Shown here in pieces: positions 1 to 5,109 of a DNA stretch of 5,390 nucleotides. Each line of letters opens with the position of its first letter. The first letter of the stretch is position 1. The notes under the pieces were generated by a model. The model did no database searches and had not been told where the DNA came from. It worked only from the letters and a program-made list of their open reading frames with translations. The position numbers and the translations under genes are program-made. The stretch comes from Dehalococcoidia bacterium (lineage in GTDB: Bacteria; Chloroflexota; Dehalococcoidia; SAR202; UBA11138): positions 1 to 5,390 of the forward strand of contig JAAXHZ010000147.1 in the NCBI GenBank assembly GCA_012270625.1. The letters run 5' to 3'.

Positions 1-1657
1 TCCTGCGCCACAGGCTCAGGCCCCAGCCGCTCCGACATCAGCCCCCGCTCCGGAGCCGACTGAGACCCCGGTCCCACTGGAGGCGACTCCCGTTATCGCG
101 ACCGCCGTGCCCGCGGCCCCCGCAGCCAGTGGGGACGCCAGGTACGGAGGCACCCTCCGCAAGAGCGCGGGCGACGACCTGGTCCACTTCGACTTTATGA
201 TCCAGACCACGGTTCGCACCCAGCAGCGCGTTGGAGCCGCGTACAACCGCCTCTTCAGGTACGCCTTCGATGAGAAGGGAGTAATCCTCCCTGACCTCGC
301 TGAGGACTGGGACGCCTCCGGCGATGGTCTTACCTACAACATCACTCTCCAGGACGGCATCAAGTTCCACACGATCGAAGGGGCGCCAGGCAGCGGCACC
401 GACCTGGACTGCCAGGACTCGGTCCACAGCCTGAACAAGTACCGCAACGTCGATACGAGCAGGCGCGCGAAAGACGTCGGCGCTGTAGAAAGCGTGGAGT
501 GCGGAGCCGGCTCGCAGGACATCGTCATCAAGTTGAGCCAGCCCGACGCCGGTCTAATATCGATGCTGGCCGCAGGTTGGGCTTCGGTCTTCCCCAGTGA
601 GCTTCCCTACGAGGATCTCGAGACCACCGTCATTGGTACAGGCCCCTTCGTCTGGCAGGGCTACACAAAGGGCGGAAAGGCCGAGTTGACCAAGAATCCG
701 GACTACTGGCGCGACGGCCTCCCCTACATGGACGGCATCGAGGACATCGTCTTCGCCGAAGAGACAGCCTCGTTCGCTGCCTTCCGCGCCAAGCAGCTGG
801 ACATTAACTCCCTCATGCAGTACCTCTACCCAGAAGAGGGGAAGATACTCAAAGAGCAGGACCCCACAATCAACGTCTCCATAATCCCGCGCCTGTGGTG
901 GCACAGCGTATCTGGCCAGTTGTCAGACCCAGTGTGGGGCGACGTGAGAGTCCGCCAGGCTTTCAATTTGGCTCTCGACCGTGGTCAGTCCACGCAGATC
1001 CTGAACCAGGGCGCAGGCGACACCGGTGGATGGCAGCCTCCGTGGAGCAAGTGGAGCCTGCCTCGTGAGGAGCTAGATGAAAAAATAGGCAAAAAAGACG
1101 GTTCCGATATGGAGGACCGCAGAGAGCAGGCCAGGAAGCTTCTGGAAGAAGCAGGCTATGCGGAGGGCGAGCTAAAGCTCAACTGGCTGGTCCTCAACAC
1201 CAGGGAAAGCAGGTTGACTCCAGCTTTCGCACAGGACCAGTTGAAGCTCATCGGTGTTGAGATCGTACAGGACATCGTGGACCGCGCAGCCTACACGGAC
1301 AGGCAGGACCGCCGGGACTTCCAGCTAAGAAGCGCTGGAGGCGTAGCTCCAGTCTTGAACCCCAGCCTGTTCTACAGCAACATCTATTTATGCGACGCAT
1401 CGAACAACTTTAGCGGCTACTGCGATCCTGAATTTGAGGACATGTACAAGAAACAGCTCTCCGAACAGGACGAGGGCGAACGCCAGAGCATCGTCTGGGC
1501 AATGGAGCGCAAGCTGTTCAACGACCTGCCACATATTCAGATCCGATGGGTGGCCGAGGGCATGGCGTGGTGGCCGTGGGTCAAGAACTTCCACGACGTC
1601 GATCCCGCCTACTACAACAATGTGACTCTCGAAGAAGTCTGGATGGAGGAACGCTAG
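1..1657 (+). CDS. ABC transporter substrate-binding protein, family 5 (peptide/nickel type), 5'-truncated
   Basis: Extracytoplasmic solute receptor that delivers its ligand to the two permeases encoded just downstream. The reading frame is open from base 2 to TAG at 1655-1657, giving 551 visible residues; the signal peptide and probable lipobox lie off the left edge. An internal GTG at 107 is not the real start, because the frame continues upstream as a Pro/Ala/Thr-rich linker. SBP_bac_5 hallmarks (visible numbering): GGTLR near 49-53, LPDLAEDW near 96-103 followed by a Y-N-I-T-L-x-x-G-I-K-F-H stretch, GTGPF near 212-216, the A-E-L-T-K-N-P-D-Y-W strand near 227-236, and VRQAFNLALDR near 317-327. 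Two cysteines near 464 and 474 sit where E. coli DppA has a C-terminal disulfide; two more are near 137 and 167. The family binds peptides, nickel chelates, oligosaccharides and other solutes, so the ligand cannot be assigned. Confidence is high for the family and low for the substrate. Confidence 0.95.
   Translation, partial: PAPQAQAPAAPTSAPAPEPTETPVPLEATPVIATAVPAAPAASGDARYGGTLRKSAGDDLVHFDFMIQTTVRTQQRVGAAYNRLFRYAFDEKGVILPDLAEDWDASGDGLTYNITLQDGIKFHTIEGAPGSGTDLDCQDSVHSLNKYRNVDTSRRAKDVGAVESVECGAGSQDIVIKLSQPDAGLISMLAAGWASVFPSELPYEDLETTVIGTGPFVWQGYTKGGKAELTKNPDYWRDGLPYMDGIEDIVFAEETASFAAFRAKQLDINSLMQYLYPEEGKILKEQDPTINVSIIPRLWWHSVSGQLSDPVWGDVRVRQAFNLALDRGQSTQILNQGAGDTGGWQPPWSKWSLPREELDEKIGKKDGSDMEDRREQARKLLEEAGYAEGELKLNWLVLNTRESRLTPAFAQDQLKLIGVEIVQDIVDRAAYTDRQDRRDFQLRSAGGVAPVLNPSLFYSNIYLCDASNNFSGYCDPEFEDMYKKQLSEQDEGERQSIVWAMERKLFNDLPHIQIRWVAEGMAWWPWVKNFHDVDPAYYNNVTLEEVWMEER
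2..139 (+). other. Pro/Ala/Thr-rich low-complexity linker of the binding protein
   Basis: The first roughly 45 visible residues are almost entirely Pro, Ala, Thr, Val and Glu, with repeated P-A and A-P steps, before the folded domain begins at the GGTLR strand. Such spacers commonly follow the acylated cysteine of lipoproteins in Gram-positive and Chloroflexota-like cells and hold the receptor away from the membrane. The anchoring cysteine is not visible. This composition is why the internal GTG at 107 is rejected as the gene start. Confidence 0.7.
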
Positions 1658-1678
1658 TCCCCGCTGAACTCTGCACGC

Positions 1679-1710
1679 GGGATGGGAGACCCGTCGCGGT
1701 CTCCCATCTC
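1679..1710 (+). promoter_or_regulatory. Strong intercistronic RNA hairpin between binding protein and permease genes
   Basis: GATGGGAGACC at 1681-1691 is the exact reverse complement of GGTCTCCCATC at 1698-1708, with loop CGTCGC at 1692-1697. The stem extends outward by a G-U and a G-C pair to 1679/1710. It starts 22 bases after the binding-protein stop and ends about 45 bases before the permease start. No T-run follows (next bases TCCACCC), so it is not a canonical intrinsic terminator. In ABC import operons a hairpin here often protects the receptor mRNA from 3' decay or partially attenuates transcription, so that the receptor outnumbers the permeases. The pairing is seen directly; the function is inferred. 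Confidence 0.7.
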
Positions 1711-1744
1711 CACCCAACTGCGGAATCAGGCCAATGTGACACAC

Positions 1745-1748
1745 AGGG
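1745..1748 (+). promoter_or_regulatory. Ribosome-binding site for the first permease (GTG start)
   Basis: AGGG lies six bases before the GTG at 1755. An in-frame TGA at 1737-1739 closes the frame upstream, and the next in-frame Met is at codon 27, inside the first membrane segment, so the GTG is the only start giving a normal N-terminus. Confidence 0.55.
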
Positions 1749-1754
1749 CAAGAA

Positions 1755-2714
1755 GTGCGTAACTACATCATCAAGAGGCTCTTACTGGCGGTAGTCACCG
1801 TTTACGCCGTAGTTACCCTCGTGTTCGTGCTCATGCGCCTGATTCCCGGCGATCCTGCCTTGATAGCCTTGGCCGAGCCCGGCAGGGGAGAAGCCATCCC
1901 GCAGGAGATATTGGAGAAGAAGAGAGAAGAGCTTGGCCTGAACAAGCCTCTGCACATTCAGTACTCTACCTGGCTGGTAAGCTCACTCCGCTTCGACTTC
2001 GGAAAATCCTCCTGGGGCGGCGGCGATGTTGTCGAAGAGTACATTCAGCGTCTGCCCATCTCCGTCAACATGGTGATTACGGCCAGCATATTGACCGTGA
2101 TCATAGGAGTGCCTCTGGGCATCTACTCTGCGGTGAGGCAGGACACCGCCTTCGACTATATCGCCCGCATCATCTCCATATCCGGTCTGTCGATGCCCAA
2201 CTTCTGGGTTGCCGGACTCATAATCATCTTCCTGCTGCGTGTCTTTCACTGGCTGCCGCCGTTGGACTTCATCCCTTTCTGGGAAGACCCGAAGCGGGCT
2301 TTCGTTCAGGGTATCTTCCCAGCATTCGCGGTCGCTTTCGCTTTCATAGGCTCAACCGCCCGGATGGCGCGGTCATCTTTCCTGGAGGTCATGCGAGAAG
2401 ACTACATACAGGTGGCGAGGGCCAAGGGGCTGGTCGAACGCCTGGTGATCCAGCGACATGCTTTGAGGAACGCAATGCTCCCGGTAATCACGATCCTGGG
2501 ACTCCAATTCGGGTTCGCGCTGGGGGGACTGGTGGTCGTCGAAGCAGCCTTCAACCTGCCCGGCGCGGGGCGGTTCCTGCTGGATGCAACGATACGGCGC
2601 GACTACAACGTGGTACAGGCGAGTCTGTTCGCGATCGCCATCTTCGTCACCATGGCCAACCTGATCGTCGATATTCTCTATGCATGGCTCAATCCGCGCA
2701 TACGGTACGAATGA
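1755..2714 (+). CDS. ABC transporter permease, DppB/OppB type
   Basis: Inner-membrane channel subunit that pairs with the next gene product to form the pore of a peptide/nickel-type importer. It has 319 residues, typical for the family, and starts at GTG 1755 after a weak AGGG. The N-terminus (M-R-N-Y-I-I-K-R-L-L) is the classic family opening, followed by a first membrane segment at about 9-29 ending in the conserved R-L-I-P-G-D-P motif (28-34). A periplasmic loop at about 35-100 contains L-G-L-N-K-P and the F-D-F-G-K-S element. Further hydrophobic segments lie near 104-127, 136-161, 186-204, 241-265 and 287-310. The cytoplasmic EAA loop, which contacts the ATPase, spans about 215-243 (E-D-Y-I-Q-V-A-R-A-K-G-L then H-A-L-R-N-A), so an ATPase partner is expected. 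Its TGA is 18 bases from the next start, so the two permeases are co-transcribed and probably translationally coupled. Confidence 0.96.
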   Translation: MRNYIIKRLLLAVVTVYAVVTLVFVLMRLIPGDPALIALAEPGRGEAIPQEILEKKREELGLNKPLHIQYSTWLVSSLRFDFGKSSWGGGDVVEEYIQRLPISVNMVITASILTVIIGVPLGIYSAVRQDTAFDYIARIISISGLSMPNFWVAGLIIIFLLRVFHWLPPLDFIPFWEDPKRAFVQGIFPAFAVAFAFIGSTARMARSSFLEVMREDYIQVARAKGLVERLVIQRHALRNAMLPVITILGLQFGFALGGLVVVEAAFNLPGAGRFLLDATIRRDYNVVQASLFAIAIFVTMANLIVDILYAWLNPRIRYE

Positions 2715-2716
2715 AC

Positions 2717-2722
2717 GAGGGG
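2717..2722 (+). promoter_or_regulatory. Ribosome-binding site for the second permease (TTG start)
   Basis: GAGGGG lies ten bases before TTG at 2733, in the short gap after the upstream TGA at 2712-2714. No ATG or GTG in this frame lies between that stop and the TTG, so the purine-rich site supports the TTG as start. Confidence 0.6.
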
Positions 2723-2732
2723 CGCGCCTGAG

Positions 2733-3626
2733 TTGAGTAGCCCAGTCAACACCACTAGCGAGCTTGCGGAGCAAGGCCGATTTACTTCGGCTCTCAGGAC
2801 TTCGAGGCGACTGATACGCCAGAAACCCTTGGGATTCGCGGGCGCCATCCTCCTCGTTTTCGTTACCCTGCTGGCAGTGTTGGCCCCGTGGATCGCCCCA
2901 GTGGATCCCAACACCCTGACTGTAGACATTCTGCAAGGACCGTCAGCAGCTCACTGGCTTGGCACGGATACGACCGGACGGGATGTCTTCAGCCGCGTAG
3001 TGTGGGGCGGGCGCGTATCACTGTTGGTAGGAGTCACGGCCACCCTCTTGGGTACCGGCACGGGAGCAGTCATCGCGGTGGCAACTTCATACTGGGGAGG
3101 AAAGATGGACATAATCGCCCAGCGGTTCATGGATATACTGTGGGCGTTCCCTTCACTCATAGTCGCGATGGTGCTGATGTTCGTGATTGGCACGAGCACC
3201 CGAAACGTCATTTTCGCCATCAGCATAGTAGTCATTCCCTCAGCGGCCCGCGTCGTTCGCTCCCAAGTGCTCGCCGTCAAGGAGATGGAGTACACGACTG
3301 CGGCACGGGCCATCGGCGCCGGTGACTGGCGCATTATGCTCCACCACATAACACGCAACTGTATGGCTCCTTACATCATAGTAGCCAGCATTACGCTCGG
3401 CGGGGCCATTACAACTGAAGCCTCTTTGAGTTTTCTTGGAATGGGTATCCCTCCGCCAACGCCGTCCTGGGGACGAGACCTCTTCGGAGCCGCCCGCCAG
3501 TACGCCGAGCTGGCCCCCTGGATGGCAATCGCTCCCGGCGTCGCCCTCAGCCTCGCCGTGTACGGCTTCAATCTCCTCGGAGACGCCGTCCGCGACGTTC
3601 TCGACCCCCGCCTCCGCGGCGCCTAG
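2733..3626 (+). CDS. ABC transporter permease, DppC/OppC type
   Basis: Second inner-membrane subunit of the importer and heterodimer partner of the DppB-type protein. It has 297 residues, normal for the family. It starts at TTG 2733 and is in the same reading frame as the upstream permease, separated by TGA and 18 bases. The N-terminal cytoplasmic region contains R-R-L-I-R-Q-K-P-L-G, followed by a first membrane segment at about 34-56. The family signature H-W-L-G-T-D-x-x-G-R-D-V-F-S-R is at 74-88, with G-x-R-V-S-L-L-V-G at 93-100. Further hydrophobic segments are near 95-118, 138-153, 156-172, 214-232 and 263-284. The EAA loop is at about 186-209 (E-Y-T-T-A-A-R-A-I-G-A), followed by the conserved E-A-S-L-S-F-L-G-M-G-I-P-P-P-x-P-S-W-G (229-247). 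The C-terminus ends in the typical D-P-R-L-R-G. No ATPase gene follows, which is unusual for the classic B-C-D-F gene order. Confidence 0.96.
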   Translation: MSSPVNTTSELAEQGRFTSALRTSRRLIRQKPLGFAGAILLVFVTLLAVLAPWIAPVDPNTLTVDILQGPSAAHWLGTDTTGRDVFSRVVWGGRVSLLVGVTATLLGTGTGAVIAVATSYWGGKMDIIAQRFMDILWAFPSLIVAMVLMFVIGTSTRNVIFAISIVVIPSAARVVRSQVLAVKEMEYTTAARAIGAGDWRIMLHHITRNCMAPYIIVASITLGGAITTEASLSFLGMGIPPPTPSWGRDLFGAARQYAELAPWMAIAPGVALSLAVYGFNLLGDAVRDVLDPRLRGA

Positions 3627-3662
3627 CCTGTAAGGTCTTGCAGACGACCCCAGCAGCCATGC

Positions 3663-3674
3663 GCCAACGTTGGC
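3663..3674. promoter_or_regulatory. 12-bp perfect palindrome, possible LacI-family operator
   Basis: GCCAACGTTGGC is a perfect inverted repeat with a central CG. The core resembles LacI/PurR-type operators, which typically have a central CpG flanked by A and T tracts; the PurR core GCAAACGTTTGC differs at two symmetric positions. It lies about 158 bases before the MR/MLE start and about 113 before the possible -10 box, rather far for classical repression. No regulator gene is in the window. A chance occurrence is possible. Confidence 0.35.
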
Positions 3675-3786
3675 CGTGTGAACTAGGGCGAAGTCGGGAC
3701 TATTCCAGGTTCCTCACTCCTATCAGGTGGACCCCCTGCTGGTCGGCTCCATCCCCACTACTAGCCCACACTTCCCCTGTTCTGTG

Positions 3787-3792
3787 TAGAAT
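3787..3792 (+). promoter_or_regulatory. Possible -10 promoter element for the MR/MLE gene
   Basis: TAGAAT matches the TATAAT consensus at five of six positions and is preceded directly by TGTG. It would start transcription near 3799, leaving a short leader of about 33 bases before TTG 3832. There is no recognisable -35 hexamer at 16-18 bases upstream, so this call is weak. Confidence 0.25.
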
Positions 3793-3820
3793 GCACCTCA
3801 GACCACAACGAAAGGGGAAC

Positions 3821-3824
3821 AGGA
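3821..3824 (+). promoter_or_regulatory. Ribosome-binding site for the MR/MLE gene (TTG start)
   Basis: AGGA ends seven bases before TTG 3832, with an additional AGGGG at 3813-3817. The in-frame TAG at 3787-3789 closes the frame upstream and no in-frame ATG or GTG lies between them. The TTG therefore gives the family-typical M-K-V-T-D-L opening. Confidence 0.6.
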
Positions 3825-3831
3825 CAGAAAA

Positions 3832-4974
3832 TTGAAAGTCACAGACCTCAGGACAATGGTCATCGAGAACCAGCCACCATACAGGGGAGGCAGGTATCTG
3901 CTGTTCCTTGAGATCGAGACCGACGAGGGCATCACCGGCCTCGGCGAGAGGATCACCGGCAACACCTATTCGGACAGGCTCAGCGATCTCAAGTCGCAGA
4001 TCAGCCTCATCAACGAAATGGCCAGCATGTACGTGGTCGGCGAGAATCCCTTTAACATCGAGCTGATCTGGGATCGTATGTACGGCGCCCGCCACGACTT
4101 CCGTCACCCCAGCCTACAGTTGACACCGGTCCTCAGCGCGATAGAGATGGCTCTATGGGACATCGTCGGCAAGGCGGCCAACCAGCCTATCTACAACCTG
4201 CTCGGCGGACAGTACCATGAGAAGCTTCGCGCATACGCATACATGCCAGAGGGAGGCTTCCGTGAGAACCCAGAGAAGGCCGGCGAGATCGCGCAGCAGC
4301 TTCTCGAAGAGGGCAACACCGCGTGCAAGCTTGACCCCTTCCATCCGCTCTTCCCGCTCCCACGAGACATTCCTCTCTGGGAAATCGAAAACGCCGCCAA
4401 GATCTTCGAGAGCATTCGAAACACTGTCGGGAACAGGCTCGAAGTCGGAATCGGCACACACGGTCAGCTCACTACATACAGCGCGATCCGTGTGGCCGAC
4501 TACCTTGAGCCATACCACCCATTCTGGTTCGAAGAGCCTGTTCCCCCCGAGAATGTCGAGGAGATGGCACGTGTCGCCGCGCATACCAGCATTCCGATAG
4601 CCACCGGTGAGCGTCTGGTCACGAAATACGAGTTCTCGAACCTGCTTGAGAAGCAGGCCGCTCAGATCATCCAGCTAGACGTCGGACAGTGCGGCGGCAT
4701 AATGGAGGCGAAGAAGATAGCCAGCATCGCCGAGGCCCACTACGCGATGATCGCGCCTCACATGGCCTGCGGACCCATAGCCGCCGCCGCTGCCATCCAG
4801 GTGGACACCTGCTCGCCCAACTTCCTGATACAAGAGGCCAACCAGGGACCGCTCCACCACGTCATCTTCAAGGAGCCGCTGGTGTTCGAGAACGGCTTCA
4901 TCACGCCGCCCACAGGTCCCGGACTCGGTATCGAGCTAGACGAGGACGTGATCAAGCGCATCGAGGTCGAATAG
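3832..4974 (+). CDS. Mandelate racemase/muconate lactonizing enzyme family protein (enolase superfamily, galactonate dehydratase-like)
   Basis: Cytoplasmic enzyme expected to use a divalent metal and an enolate intermediate to dehydrate or epimerise a carboxylate, most plausibly an acid sugar. It has 380 residues, family-typical. The N-terminal capping domain (about 1-125) has the L-S-A-I-E-M-A-L-W-D-I-x-G-K motif at 101-114 and G-x-P-x-Y-N-L-L-G-G near 117-126. The barrel (about 130-365) carries K166 in K-L-D-P-F, H210, E234 (F-E-E-P), E260 (T-G-E-R), D283 (Q-L-D-V-G), H310 (A-P-H) and E335 (Q-E-A-N). Compared from memory with E. coli DgoD (H185, E209, E235, D258, H285, E310), the spacing matches with a constant offset of 25. 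The exception is the first metal ligand, DgoD D183, which is G208 here (G-T-H-G). The neighbouring importer suggests an imported substrate. The superfamily is very secure; the exact reaction is not assignable. Confidence 0.95.
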   Translation: MKVTDLRTMVIENQPPYRGGRYLLFLEIETDEGITGLGERITGNTYSDRLSDLKSQISLINEMASMYVVGENPFNIELIWDRMYGARHDFRHPSLQLTPVLSAIEMALWDIVGKAANQPIYNLLGGQYHEKLRAYAYMPEGGFRENPEKAGEIAQQLLEEGNTACKLDPFHPLFPLPRDIPLWEIENAAKIFESIRNTVGNRLEVGIGTHGQLTTYSAIRVADYLEPYHPFWFEEPVPPENVEEMARVAAHTSIPIATGERLVTKYEFSNLLEKQAAQIIQLDVGQCGGIMEAKKIASIAEAHYAMIAPHMACGPIAAAAAIQVDTCSPNFLIQEANQGPLHHVIFKEPLVFENGFITPPTGPGLGIELDEDVIKRIEVE

Positions 4975-4983
4975 CCTGAAAAG

Positions 4984-5050
4984 TTTCCTATCCCTCAGAT
5001 AGAGGGCTGGAGCCTGCTCCGTACCGCGATACGGGGGTGAGGGTGAATAG
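4984..5050. repeat. Palindrome-rich intergenic element (REP/MITE-like, degenerate)
   Basis: Several inverted repeats are packed into about 65 bases just after the MR/MLE stop. CTATC (4988-4992) pairs with GATAG (4998-5002), and CCCTC (4992-4996) alternatively with GAGGG (5002-5006). GGAGC (5009-5013) faces GCTCC (5016-5020). CTCCGTA (5017-5023) pairs with TACGGGG (5030-5036), including one G-U. CCCTCA (4992-4997) can also pair with TGAGGG (5038-5043), enclosing the rest. Overlapping, mutually exclusive stems with C-rich and G-rich ends are typical of dispersed intergenic palindromic repeats. No T-run follows, so it is not a standard terminator. Only one copy is visible, so repeat status is inferred. 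Confidence 0.4.
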
Positions 5051-5097
5051 TCGGTGAGCCAGACTCAGCCCACTCACAATGGATACCTGGAGCATTT

Positions 5098-5101
5098 GAG
5101 G
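5098..5101 (+). promoter_or_regulatory. Ribosome-binding site for the carboxyltransferase gene
   Basis: GAGG within GAGGAAAG lies eight bases before ATG 5110, the strongest Shine-Dalgarno match in the window. It fixes the start of the downstream gene and suggests independent, efficient translation after the 135-bp gap. Confidence 0.75.
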
Positions 5102-5109
5102 AAAGAAAA

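Larger units (their letters stand above)
3627..3831 (+). other. 205-bp intergenic region before the MR/MLE gene
   Basis: No convincing gene lies here. A 65-codon frame starting at TTG 3638 and running into the next gene has no family resemblance and an odd Arg/Trp/Pro-rich composition. The region holds a 12-bp perfect palindrome at 3663-3674, a possible -10 element at 3787-3792, and a purine-rich translation-initiation region at 3811-3830. No T-rich terminator hairpin is seen after the permease stop, so read-through from the transporter operon is possible alongside a local promoter. Confidence 0.6.

Noticed and set aside
107..109. GTG at 107 as the start of the binding-protein gene
   Set aside because: The frame is open to the window edge and encodes a typical lipoprotein linker; starting here would leave an exported receptor without a signal peptide.
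38..427. A 129-codon open frame on the - strand opposite the receptor N-terminus
   Set aside because: It is antisense to the well-supported binding protein, has no family resemblance, and the low-complexity linker suppresses stops on the opposite strand.
1679..1710. Reading the 11-bp hairpin as a rho-independent terminator
   Set aside because: It is followed by TCCACCC rather than a T-run, and the permeases downstream must be expressed with the receptor.
2373..2936. A 187-codon open frame on the - strand across the two permease genes
   Set aside because: It lies opposite two unmistakable permeases, has a Gln/Arg/Glu-rich composition with no recognisable domain, and is explained by high G+C shadow-frame effects.
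3776..3823. CCTGTTC (3776-3782) pairing with GAACAGG (3817-3823) as a translation-blocking switch before the MR/MLE gene
   Set aside because: The upstream arm lies before the likely transcription start, the stem is only 7 bp with a 34-base loop, and no aptamer-like structure is seen.
3638..3835. A 65-codon frame in the gap before the MR/MLE gene
   Set aside because: It starts at TTG without a good ribosome-binding site, has an atypical Arg/Pro/Trp/Cys-rich composition and overlaps the next start.
5054..5077. GTGAG/CTCAC inverted repeat before the carboxyltransferase gene
   Set aside because: Five pairs around a 14-base loop is weak and expected by chance; there is no T-run or conserved motif to give it a role.
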